Assembly: GCA_950071955.1 (NCBI GenBank)
Contig: CATMOC010000211.1
Location: forward strand, 1-6,621
Direction: 5' to 3'
DNA: 6,621 nt
Source: an uncultured Mesorhizobium sp.
GTDB lineage: Bacteria > Pseudomonadota > Alphaproteobacteria > Rhizobiales > Rhizobiaceae
The notes beneath the pieces are model-generated. The model made no database searches and was not told the DNA's origin. It was given only the letters and a program-made list of their open reading frames with translations. Position numbers and translations under genes: made by a program. Shown here piece by piece: positions 1 to 5,940 of this stretch (the first letter of the stretch is position 1; each line of letters starts with the position of its first letter).

Positions 1-516
1 AAATGCCATGACGAGTTGCGGGCGTTGGGCGACGAAATTGCCGAGCGGTTTCGCAATGAGGTTGTGGGCGATCGCGCCAACGCCAAGGAAATCACCGCCC
101 GCATCGTCGCCGAACCCGACTACGGGTACGTCCGCTTCGTGAACCGCTCCACCACGACCGCTGGCGGCAGCATCCGCGAAGGCTACGACCGCGCCCTCGG
201 CGACAACGTGTTCACGGTCACCGCCAGCGTCCCGGCCGGGCGGACCGAGACCGAGGACCTCTCCATCGTCAACCCGACCGACTTCTTCGCCTCGCTTTAC
301 GGCCCGGCGTCGTGGTTCTGTCAGGGCGTGGCCACGCCGCGCGGCTCGGTCTTCGAAAGCGACTGGACCAAGAACCTGGACCTGACGTTCGCGTACAACC
401 TGTCGGAAGTCTTCGCCATTCCGGGTGACTCTGATGGTTCGTGGGACCTGATCCTGGTCGACGACGAGGAACCCCCGGCACCGACGCACCGGCCATCCCG
501 GTCCGCACGCAACTGA
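1..516 (+). CDS. Unrecognised protein, 3' part (N-terminus outside window)
   Basis: I do not recognise this protein. The reading frame is open from the first base of the window (beginning KCHDELRAL) and ends with TGA at 514-516, so the 5' end is probably missing. A TTG at 16 could be a start, but no ribosome binding site can be seen before it. The 171 visible residues are soluble-looking and mixed alpha/beta, rich in D/E/T/S, with aromatic patches such as YGYVRFVNRS and FFASLYGPASWFCQG. There is no signal peptide or membrane segment in the visible part. The last residues, DDEEPPAPTHRPSRSARN, look low-complexity and unlike the rest. The +2 frame running across the stop reads as plausible protein (DAPAIPVRTQLIRC), so a frameshift near 470 is possible but unproven. 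It is followed after 79 bases by the DUF2945 gene on the same strand. Coding is supported by GC-rich third positions and lack of a better frame. Confidence 0.55.
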   Translation, partial: KCHDELRALGDEIAERFRNEVVGDRANAKEITARIVAEPDYGYVRFVNRSTTTAGGSIREGYDRALGDNVFTVTASVPAGRTETEDLSIVNPTDFFASLYGPASWFCQGVATPRGSVFESDWTKNLDLTFAYNLSEVFAIPGDSDGSWDLILVDDEEPPAPTHRPSRSARN

Positions 517-595
517 TCCGCTGCACCTTCCACCATCTGGAACGATTCGCCGTCCCGGGCTCTTTCTCCCGCAGAAGAAGACGAGGAGCCAGGCA

Positions 596-814
596 ATGGA
601 CACGTACGCGAAGGGCACGAAGGTTTCGTGGCGGTGGGGCGCCCACACGGCGGAAGGCAGGATCTCGCGCCAGTTCACCCATGAAGTGAAACGGACCATC
701 AAGGGAACCGAGGTGAAGCGGCACGCCTCGCAGGATGAGCCTGCCTATCTGATCGAGCAGGAAGACGGCGCGCGCGTGCTGAAGAGCCATTCCGAACTGC
801 GCAAGCTCTCCTGA
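596..814 (+). CDS. DUF2945 / hypervirulence-associated tudor-like small protein
   Basis: This is a complete 72-residue protein. The first half, KGTKVSWRWGAHTAEGRIS at residues 6-24, followed by KGTEVKRHASQDEPAYLIE, matches the pattern of the DUF2945 (Hva1 tudor) family. That family typically shows a KGdxVxW opening, a G-x-V/I strand, then a D-x-P-x-Y-L-V/I-E strand. It forms one small SH3/tudor-like beta barrel and is usually close to this length. The molecular role in bacteria is not established, so no function is assigned beyond the fold. A GAGGAG ribosome binding site at 583-588, 7 bases before the ATG, supports the start. The protein is cytosolic, with no signal peptide or membrane segment. 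It may be co-transcribed with the preceding unknown gene. It is separated from the SorC regulator by a 139-base gap with its own candidate control sites. Family recognition is from memory of the motif, not a search. Confidence 0.8.
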   Translation: MDTYAKGTKVSWRWGAHTAEGRISRQFTHEVKRTIKGTEVKRHASQDEPAYLIEQEDGARVLKSHSELRKLS

Positions 815-833
815 TCAATCGCGAGACGCCATC

Positions 834-847
834 CGTCTGACCAGACG
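834..847. repeat. 14-bp palindrome (6+6 arms) in the gap before the SorC gene
   Basis: CGTCTG (834-839) and CAGACG (842-847) are perfect inverted arms separated by AC. They lie 20 bases after the DUF2945 stop and about 107 bases before the SorC start. A longer-range pairing GACGCC (825-830) with GGCGTC (871-876) encloses it. No T-tract follows, so a rho-independent terminator is not supported. It could be a DNA-binding site or the remains of a transcript hairpin. Confidence 0.35.
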
Positions 848-906
848 TTCCGGGTGCAGCCGGTCAGGCCGGCGTCGCCCATCCTCCATCCGCGCGGCAG
901 CGGACG

Positions 907-939
907 TTGACTTTTGTCAATGCTCGTGACTAATGACAA
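907..939 (+). promoter_or_regulatory. TGAC/GTCA cluster: candidate SorC operator and promoter
   Basis: Four TGAC or GTCA tetramers occur in 31 bases, at 908-911, 916-919, 927-930 and 934-937. They form two overlapping inverted repeats: TTGAC (907-911) with GTCAA (916-920), and TTGTCA (914-919) with TGACAA (934-939). The latter has centres 20 bases apart, about two helical turns. TTGACT at 907-912 also resembles a -35 box, with a weak -10 (ACTAAT, 929-934) after 16 bases. That would give a very short leader. The block ends just before the ribosome binding site of the SorC gene. SorC-family regulators usually bind near their own promoter, so autoregulation is a reasonable inference. Confidence 0.45.
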
Positions 940-941
940 GC

Positions 942-947
942 GGGAGG
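942..947 (+). promoter_or_regulatory. Ribosome binding site that decides the SorC start
   Basis: GGGAGG at 942-947, within a run extending to 950, sits 6 bases before the ATG at 954. An in-frame ATG at 933 lies upstream of this site and inside the TGAC cluster, and has no comparable site before it. This favours 954. Confidence 0.65.
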
Positions 948-953
948 GGGCAC

Positions 954-1937
954 ATGGCGTATCGTCCGGCAGAACAGATCGTCCACAAGGCCGCCTGGCT
1001 CTATTACACCCACGGCCTGCGCCAGGACGAGGTGGCCCAGCGGCTCAACATCTCGCGCGCCTCGGTCGCCCTGTATCTTCGGCGCGCGCGCGAGACGGGC
1101 GTCGTCAACATCGCCACCTCGACCCATCTCTTCCGCGAAGACATGCTCGCGCGGCGTCTGGAGGAGGTGTTCGGGCTCGATACCGTCTGGCTGGTCGGGC
1201 GCGAGGGCCTGATCGCCGATCCCGCCGCCGAGATCCCGCGCCTGGCGGCCAACGTCTTCGTCGACATGGTGCGCAATGGCGACCGAGTGGGGGTCGCCTG
1301 GGGCCGGACAGTCTATGCCATCGCCGATGCCATGTCCTACGCCGACCGCGAGGGCGTCACCGTGGTCGAGATGTGCGGAAATCTCGGATCGCCCTATTCC
1401 TACCGGCCGGACCAGTGCACGATGGAGATCGCGCGGCGCTTCAACGCTCGCGGCCTGAACTTTTACGCACCCCTGGTACTGAGCACCGAAGACCTCGCAG
1501 GCGACCTGCGCCGGGAACCGGTGATCCGCGAACAGCTCGACGGAATCGGCAGCTGCGACATGGCCCTCTTCAGCGTCGGGACGCTCGACGCGGACAGTCA
1601 CGTCATCAAGTGCGGCGCGCTCGAACTGTCCGAGCTCGCGCGGCTTAAGGATCTGGGAGCGGCGGGGGTCATCGCCGGGCAGATCATCGACGCGGAGGGC
1701 CGCCTGCTCGACTGCGACTACAACCGGCGCGTCATTTCCGCGGACTTCGACGCCATCCGGGCGATCCCGCGCAGGCTGATGGTCGTCCAGGAAGACGAGA
1801 AGCTCGGTCCTCTCGAAGCGGCGATCAGGGGGCGCTTCTTCACCCACCTGATCGTGACCTCCACCGTCGGCGCCCGCCTGTTGGAACGCGCGGGCCAAGA
1901 CCCCGCCGGCGCGACGGCCACCGAAGCGATCGCCTGA
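954..1937 (+). CDS. SorC-family sugar-binding transcriptional regulator
   Basis: A 327-residue protein of normal length for the SorC/DeoR-type family. Residues 8-50 form the N-terminal helix-turn-helix: QIVHKAAWLYYTHGLRQDEV is the first part, and the recognition helix lies in LNISRASVALYLRRARE. Residues about 60-315 form the sugar-phosphate-binding domain, with family signatures GVAWGRTVYAIADAM (113-127), GNLGSP (142-147) and SVGTLDADS (207-215). Known members (SorC, EryD, CggR, LsrR) sense phosphorylated sugars or polyols and usually control the adjacent catabolic operon. Here the gene is 50 bases upstream of the aldolase/dehydrogenase on the same strand, so that gene is its most likely target. 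The effector is probably a sugar phosphate of that pathway, which is inference. ATG 954 was chosen over 933 because of the GGGAGG site. The protein acts in the cytoplasm. I cannot assign a specific named regulator. Confidence 0.9.
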   Translation: MAYRPAEQIVHKAAWLYYTHGLRQDEVAQRLNISRASVALYLRRARETGVVNIATSTHLFREDMLARRLEEVFGLDTVWLVGREGLIADPAAEIPRLAANVFVDMVRNGDRVGVAWGRTVYAIADAMSYADREGVTVVEMCGNLGSPYSYRPDQCTMEIARRFNARGLNFYAPLVLSTEDLAGDLRREPVIREQLDGIGSCDMALFSVGTLDADSHVIKCGALELSELARLKDLGAAGVIAGQIIDAEGRLLDCDYNRRVISADFDAIRAIPRRLMVVQEDEKLGPLEAAIRGRFFTHLIVTSTVGARLLERAGQDPAGATATEAIA

Positions 1938-1987
1938 CTGTAAGGCCGCCGCACGCAATCAACATTCTTGGACCAAACGGGAAGACC

Positions 1988-4042
1988 ATGCAGAACCTCT
2001 GGAACGACAGCGACGCCCGCAGACTCGTCGAGACCTACGCGGCCAAGGGCGTGTCGGAAGATCTGGCGCTGCGGGTCTACACGACGCGCCTCCTGGGCGG
2101 CGAACCGCGCCTTGTCCTGCACGGCGGCGGCAACACCTCGCTGAAGACGAAGGCAACCGACATCCTGGGCCAGGTGTGGGACGTGCTCTGCGTCAAGGGC
2201 AGCGGCTGGGACATGGGCGTGATCGAGCCGGCCGGCCTTCCGGCGGTGAAGCTCGATGCGCTGCTTGCGGCACGCAAGCTCGATGCGCTCGGCGACGAGG
2301 CGATGGTCGCCATGCAGCGCGCCAACCTGGTCGACCCCTACGCGCCGAATCCCTCGATCGAGACCCTGCTGCACGCCTTCCTGCCGCACAAATTCGTCGA
2401 CCACACGCATTCGACGGCCATCCTGGCCCTGGTCGACCAGGAAGACAGCGAACCGATCTGCCGCGAGGTCTTCGGCAAGCGCATGGGGTTCGTACCCTAC
2501 ATCAAGCCCGGCTTTGATCTCGCCAAGGCGGCGGCCGACATCTACGATGCAGACCCCTCGGTGGAGGGGCTGATCCTCGACAAGCACGGCATCTTCACCT
2601 TCGCCGAGGATGCCCGCACCGCCTACGACCTGATGATCGAGTTCGTCACCATGGCGGAGGATCACGTGGCGAAGAAGGGCCGGACGCCGTTCCGGCCGGT
2701 GTCCCTGCCAGCCAGTATCGCGAGCCCGCGCGACATCGGGCCGTACCTGCGCGGCGCCATCGCGATCCCGGAAGGCGAAGGCCGGTTCGGCCGCATGGTG
2801 TCGGATTTCCGCACATCGCCGAAGATCCTCGACTACGTGAACGCCGGCAACGCGGAGGAACTGGCGACGCGCGGCGTCTCGACGCCGGACCTGTCGATCC
2901 GCATCAAGACCGGCCCGATGGTTCTGCCCGCGCCCGAGGCGGGAAAACTCGACGGCTATGGCGAGGTGGTGCGCGAGCGCGTCGCCGGCTTTGCTGCCCG
3001 CTACCGCGACTATTTCGACACCAACGATGCCCGCGACTCCGTCCCGCGCACCATGCTCGACACCATGCCGCGGCTCACCCTGGTACGCGGGCTCGGCCTC
3101 TTCGGCCACGGCCGCAGCATGAAGGAAGCCAGGATCGCTGCCGACGTGGGCGAGATGCTGGTCGAGGCGGTGACCGGCGCGGAGGCGATCGGCTCGTTCC
3201 ATCCCCTGCCGCTGTCCGACCTCTTCGAACTTGAATACTGGTCGCTCGAACAGGCCAAGCTTGCCTCCAACAAGCCCAAGCCGCTGTCGGGCCAGGTCGT
3301 GCTCGTCACCGGCGGCGCCGGCGCGATTGGTGCCGCGACCGCCAAGACCTTCGCCGCGCAGGGCGCCCATGTGGTCGTGGTGGATCTCGACGCCGACCGG
3401 GCGAAGGAGACCGCACGCGCGGCCGGCAACGACGCGATCGGGGTGTGCGCCGACGTGACGGACCCCGCTGCCGTGCGCGCGGCGTTCGAACGGGCGACGG
3501 AAGTCTTCGGCGGCGTCGACATCGCGATCTCCAACGCCGGCGCTGCCTGGGAGGGCGGGATCGGCGAACTCGACGACGCGACGCTGCGCCGGAGCTTCGA
3601 GCTCAACTTCTTCGCCCACCAGCACGTGGCGCAGAACGCCGTGCGCATCTTCCGCATCCAGGGCACCGGCGGCGTGCTGCTCTTCAACACGTCCAAACAG
3701 GCGGTCAATCCCGGTCCGAATTTCGGCGCCTACGGCCTGCCCAAGGCCGCCACGCTCTTCCTGTCGCGGCAATACGCGCTTGAATACGGCAAGTTCGGCA
3801 TCCGCTCCAATGCCGTCAACGCCGACCGCGTCCGCTCCGGACTCCTGACCGACGAGATGATCGCCAGCCGCTCCAAGGCGCGCGGGCTGTCGGAGAAGGA
3901 CTACATGGGCGGCAACCTGCTCGGGCTGGAAGTGCGCGCCGAGGACGTGGCGCAGGCCTTCCTGCACCATGCGCTGGCCGAACGGACGACCGGCGACGTG
4001 ACGACCGTGGATGGCGGCAACATCGCGGCTGCGTTGCGGTAA
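1988..4042 (+). CDS. Bifunctional class II sugar-phosphate aldolase / short-chain aldehyde dehydrogenase (RhaEW/RhaD type)
   Basis: A 684-residue fusion. Residues about 15-230 are a class II (zinc) aldolase/adducin domain, with phosphate-binding HGGGNTS (45-51) and VKGSGWDM (69-76). The candidate catalytic Glu125 is in NPSIETLLHA, and the zinc ligands are His139, His141 (DHTHST) and His200 (DKHG). Residues about 433-684 are a Rossmann short-chain dehydrogenase with TGGAGAIG (441-448), Asp466 at the end of beta-2 (suggesting NAD rather than NADP), SNAG (515-518), Ser569, Tyr582 and Lys586 (YGLPK). All catalytic positions are intact. In characterised relatives the aldolase splits L-rhamnulose-1-phosphate to dihydroxyacetone phosphate and L-lactaldehyde, and the dehydrogenase oxidises the aldehyde to lactate. 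Length fits that family. Substrate remains open because no isomerase or kinase is in view. It is probably co-transcribed with the SorC gene. A modest GGAAG-like site precedes ATG 1988. The symbol is withheld because rhaD and rhaEW are both used and the substrate is unproven. Confidence 0.9.
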   Translation: MQNLWNDSDARRLVETYAAKGVSEDLALRVYTTRLLGGEPRLVLHGGGNTSLKTKATDILGQVWDVLCVKGSGWDMGVIEPAGLPAVKLDALLAARKLDALGDEAMVAMQRANLVDPYAPNPSIETLLHAFLPHKFVDHTHSTAILALVDQEDSEPICREVFGKRMGFVPYIKPGFDLAKAAADIYDADPSVEGLILDKHGIFTFAEDARTAYDLMIEFVTMAEDHVAKKGRTPFRPVSLPASIASPRDIGPYLRGAIAIPEGEGRFGRMVSDFRTSPKILDYVNAGNAEELATRGVSTPDLSIRIKTGPMVLPAPEAGKLDGYGEVVRERVAGFAARYRDYFDTNDARDSVPRTMLDTMPRLTLVRGLGLFGHGRSMKEARIAADVGEMLVEAVTGAEAIGSFHPLPLSDLFELEYWSLEQAKLASNKPKPLSGQVVLVTGGAGAIGAATAKTFAAQGAHVVVVDLDADRAKETARAAGNDAIGVCADVTDPAAVRAAFERATEVFGGVDIAISNAGAAWEGGIGELDDATLRRSFELNFFAHQHVAQNAVRIFRIQGTGGVLLFNTSKQAVNPGPNFGAYGLPKAATLFLSRQYALEYGKFGIRSNAVNADRVRSGLLTDEMIASRSKARGLSEKDYMGGNLLGLEVRAEDVAQAFLHHALAERTTGDVTTVDGGNIAAALR

Positions 4043-4056
4043 GGTGCGACGCGCCG

Positions 4057-4476
4057 CTACGCCAGATCCGTCCGGCTGAAGTCGTCGCCCTTGTAGAGCA
4101 GCGGCACGCCGAGGGAGCGTGCGCAGGCATAGGCGAAGCAGTCGCCGAAGTTGAGCGCGGCGGGGTGGCCGACGAGTTTGCCGAAGATCGATTGCGCATC
4201 GAGTGCCAGCGAGCCCACCTGCGGCGAAACCGGAACTTCCTCGATCTGCATGCGCGCGAGGAACGCATCGAGTACCTGACGGACAGCATCGAACGTCGCG
4301 GGGGTCGGTCTCAAAGCGGGTGGGGTTTGCTTGCGAGCGAGAGCCAGGACCACTTCGAAGCGAACCAGCGGGGAGATGAAGAGGCCGGTGGTGCTCTCCT
4401 CCAGCCCGGCGAAGATTTCCTCCCAGCCCTCCTCGACGCCGAGGATGGCGACGATCGCCGAGGCGTCGACAAACAT
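4057..4476 (-). CDS. vapC: VapC-type PIN-domain ribonuclease toxin
   Basis: A 139-residue PIN-domain protein, typical VapC size. It is expected to be a Mg2+-dependent endoribonuclease that cleaves RNA (tRNA or rRNA in studied members) when not bound by its antitoxin. The acidic active-site residues are visible: Asp4 (MFVDAS), Glu41 (VRFEVV), Asp112 (NFGDCFAYA) and Asp131/Asp132 (YKGDDFSRTD). The gene appears intact. The ATG at 4476 shares one base with the antitoxin TGA (TGATG), the classic translationally coupled arrangement, and gives the usual VapC N-terminus. An upstream in-frame GTG at 4491 would add MGRHL but is less typical. The gene ends 14 bases from the stop of the oppositely oriented aldolase/dehydrogenase. 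It is regulated from the vapB promoter. The cellular target cannot be told from sequence. Confidence 0.92.
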   Translation of the reverse strand: MFVDASAIVAILGVEEGWEEIFAGLEESTTGLFISPLVRFEVVLALARKQTPPALRPTPATFDAVRQVLDAFLARMQIEEVPVSPQVGSLALDAQSIFGKLVGHPAALNFGDCFAYACARSLGVPLLYKGDDFSRTDLA

Positions 4477-4721
4477 CAGATGTCGCCCCACATTTCGTCC
4501 GTGAATCGCTTCATGTTGAAATCAGGGTCGCTCGGACCAAGCGCGGCGATCTTCTCCTGAAGCTCGGTGATCCCAGCCGCGCGCGTGCGCTGCCGCTTCA
4601 CCCGCTCCAGTTCGTTCTCCAGGGCGACCCGGACCGCATCCTTCTTGGTGGTCGTCTTGAGTGCCTTCTGCAACTCGACCGCAAGGCTGTCGACGGCCTC
4701 GTCCCTGATGAACAGCGCCAT
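4476..4721 (-). CDS. vapB: VapB-type antitoxin (PSK_trans_fac / Rv0623-like)
   Basis: An 81-residue protein. Residues 1-45 (MALFIRDEAVDSLAVELQ, then TTTKKDAVRVALENELERV) match the PSK transcription factor/Rv0623-like antitoxin family. In this family a short N-terminal strand and two helices form a ribbon-helix-helix-like DNA-binding dimer. The acidic, aromatic C-terminus (DFNMKRFTDEMWGDI) fits the toxin-wrapping tail seen in VapB proteins. It should bind VapC, block its active site, and repress the operon. Start ATG 4721 is supported by a GGAG site (complement of 4729-4732), 7 bases upstream. An in-frame extension to 4832 was rejected because it runs through the promoter and terminator. It overlaps vapC by one base. 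The pair has its own promoter and a candidate operator directly before the start codon. Confidence 0.9.
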   Translation of the reverse strand: MALFIRDEAVDSLAVELQKALKTTTKKDAVRVALENELERVKRQRTRAAGITELQEKIAALGPSDPDFNMKRFTDEMWGDI

Positions 4722-4753
4722 GAGATATCTCCAGTGAGCACAGTATATATCTC
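4722..4753 (-). promoter_or_regulatory. Candidate VapBC autoregulatory operator (two ATATCTC sites, 22-bp spacing)
   Basis: GAGATATCTC at 4722-4731 is a perfect 10-bp palindrome directly abutting the vapB start codon and overlapping its ribosome binding site. A second copy of the half-site ATATCTC (4747-4753, versus 4725-4731) lies exactly 22 bases away, about two helical turns, and overlaps the -10 box. Paired sites at this spacing fit cooperative binding of two VapB dimers bridged by VapC, the usual mode of repression in the family. Binding here is inferred. Confidence 0.6.
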
Positions 4754-4770
4754 GCGCACGGAGCGGTAAA
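4742..4770 (-). promoter_or_regulatory. Sigma70-type promoter of vapBC
   Basis: On the minus strand, TTTACC (complement of 4765-4770, 4 of 6 to the -35 consensus) is separated by exactly 17 bases from TATACT (complement of 4742-4747, 5 of 6 to the -10 consensus). Transcription would begin near 4735, a few bases before the GGAG site, so the -10 and the leader are covered by the ATATCTC repeats. Confidence 0.6.
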
Positions 4771-4790
4771 CGCCCGGTCTCCTCCGAACC

Positions 4791-4818
4791 GAAAAGGGCG
4801 GCCCTTTCGGACCGCCCT
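4791..4818 (-). terminator. Rho-independent terminator of the binding-protein gene
   Basis: AGGGCGG (4795-4801) pairs with CCGCCCT (4812-4818) in a 7-bp GC-rich stem with a 10-base loop. On the minus strand the descending arm runs into TTTTC (complement of 4791-4795). It begins 25 bases after the stop codon of the binding-protein gene and lies upstream of the vapBC promoter, so it insulates the two units. The short T-run makes it moderate rather than strong. No T-run follows on the plus strand. Confidence 0.7.
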
Positions 4819-4843
4819 CCCCGTTCATGCAACTATCCGGCGC

Positions 4844-5896
4844 CTACTCGTTCGGGTTCGGCATCCAGTCCGGCATGGCCACGTCGGCATGGGCGAACTG
4901 CGGCAGCTTGGCCGAGAGTTCCTCCATGTTCTTGATATCCTGGTCGTTCAGGTCCGCCTGGGTGATCAGTGTCGGCGGCACGATCACGCTGGCGCCCGGT
5001 TCTTCACCGGCGAGCAGCATGGCGAGGGCGCGCACCGACACCTGGCCGACGACCGCAGGGTTGGTGGCGGCGGTGGCGACCCAGGCGCTGCCGGGTTCGC
5101 GCATGGCGGAGATGTCGGCGGTCGAGATGTCGGCGGAGTAGATCTTGATCGAGCTCGACAGGCCGGCCTCGTCGACGGCAATCTTCACGCCCTTGGCGAA
5201 TTCGTCGTAGGGCGCGAACATAACCTGGATGTCCGGATTTGCCGTGACCACCGAGCGTGCCTGGTTGGCTACCGAGTTGGCGATCGGATTGTCGAGCGTG
5301 CCGAACATGGCCACTTCCTCGATACCCGGATACTTCGCCTTGAACTCGCGCCAGGTCTCGTCACGGCGGTCGAGCGGCGCGATGCCGGCGACGTAGACGT
5401 AGCCCGCCTTCCACGCTTCGCCATTGTCCTTGACGGCCTGTTCGAGAGCCAGGCGGGCAAGGTCACGGTCGGACTGCTCGATCTGCGGTATGGCCGGGTT
5501 CTCGACGTTGACGTCGAAGGCGACGACCTTGATGCCGGCATCCACCGCGCGCTGCGCGGCATCCTTCATGGATTCCGTCAGCCCGTGCTGGATGATGATG
5601 CCGTCGACGCCGAGCGCGATCGCCTGGTCCACCATGTCGGACTGGAGGGCGGCGTCCTGGCGGCTGTCGAGGACGCGCAGGTTGACGCCGAGCGCCTTGG
5701 CCTGGGCCTCCACGCCCGACAGATAGGCCTGGAAGAAGTCGCCGGTCGAGAGATAGCGCACCAGCGCGATCTCGACATCGCCCGGGTTGTCGAACGGCGC
5801 CGGCTTGTCCTGCGCCGCGGCGAGCGCCGGCCACAGCAGGGTGGCTCCCATGAAGCCGGCGGCGAGCCGCCCGAGGTGTCTACGCGAAATTCTCAT
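4844..5896 (-). CDS. Periplasmic sugar-binding protein of an ABC transporter (type I fold)
   Basis: A 350-residue precursor of a type I periplasmic binding protein (ribose/rhamnose-type, Peripla_BP_4-like). Residues 1-28 are a signal peptide: SRRHLGR at 4-10 resembles a Tat motif, followed by a hydrophobic stretch and a likely cleavage in LAAA|QD. The mature part shows EIALVRYLSTGDFFQAYLSG (42-61), VDGIIIQHG (97-105), KVVAFDVNVENPAIP (123-137), RRDETWREFKAKYPGIEEV (177-195), MFAPYDEFAKGVKIAVDEAG (226-245) and IYSADIST (252-259). These are the alternating strand-loop segments that line the ligand cleft. It should capture a sugar or polyol for an ABC importer; the ligand cannot be read from sequence. 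Start 5896 follows a strong GGAGG site; an upstream ATG at 5923 lacks one. No sugar permease or ATPase is adjacent: upstream is a FecCD permease and downstream a terminator and vapBC. Confidence 0.88.
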   Translation of the reverse strand: MRISRRHLGRLAAGFMGATLLWPALAAAQDKPAPFDNPGDVEIALVRYLSTGDFFQAYLSGVEAQAKALGVNLRVLDSRQDAALQSDMVDQAIALGVDGIIIQHGLTESMKDAAQRAVDAGIKVVAFDVNVENPAIPQIEQSDRDLARLALEQAVKDNGEAWKAGYVYVAGIAPLDRRDETWREFKAKYPGIEEVAMFGTLDNPIANSVANQARSVVTANPDIQVMFAPYDEFAKGVKIAVDEAGLSSSIKIYSADISTADISAMREPGSAWVATAATNPAVVGQVSVRALAMLLAGEEPGASVIVPPTLITQADLNDQDIKNMEELSAKLPQFAHADVAMPDWMPNPNE

Positions 5897-5901
5897 GCTT
5901 T

Positions 5902-5906
5902 CCTCC
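5902..5906 (-). promoter_or_regulatory. Ribosome binding site that decides the binding-protein start
   Basis: GGAGG on the minus strand (complement of 5902-5906) stands 5 bases before ATG 5896. It selects MRISRRHLGRL, which begins the signal peptide directly, over the in-frame ATG at 5923, which would add nine polar residues in front of it. Confidence 0.75.
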
Positions 5907-5940
5907 ACATTTTGATTTGGCATTTCCGGACATTCCCGCC

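Noticed and set aside
930..1958. Open frame on the minus strand opposite the SorC gene
   Set aside because: It is a mirror frame of a well-supported regulator, and its product has no family signature.
1718..3970. Very long open frame on the minus strand (about 750 codons) opposite the aldolase/dehydrogenase
   Set aside because: It is an antisense shadow produced by GC-rich codon use of a gene with intact catalytic motifs in both domains. The predicted product is arginine-, histidine- and valine-rich with no recognisable domain.
4477..4491. vapC start at GTG 4491
   Set aside because: It adds MGRHL before the conserved MFVDAS. The ATG at 4476 overlapping the antitoxin stop is the usual arrangement.
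4165..4560. Open frame on the plus strand across vapBC
   Set aside because: It overlaps both toxin and antitoxin, which have family motifs and a coupled TGATG junction, and it has no family match of its own.
4795..4818. Hairpin as a terminator for plus-strand transcription from the aldolase gene
   Set aside because: No T-tract follows it on the plus strand, and it is about 750 bases beyond that gene.
4476..4832. Longer vapB starting at 4832
   Set aside because: The extra 37 residues would be encoded by the terminator, promoter and operator. ATG 4721 has a GGAG site and gives the family N-terminus.
4051..4850. Possible direct repeats flanking vapBC (GCGCC..TAC at about 4051 and 4840)
   Set aside because: The match is short and imperfect and arises largely from the stop codons and GC-rich context, so it cannot support an insertion boundary.
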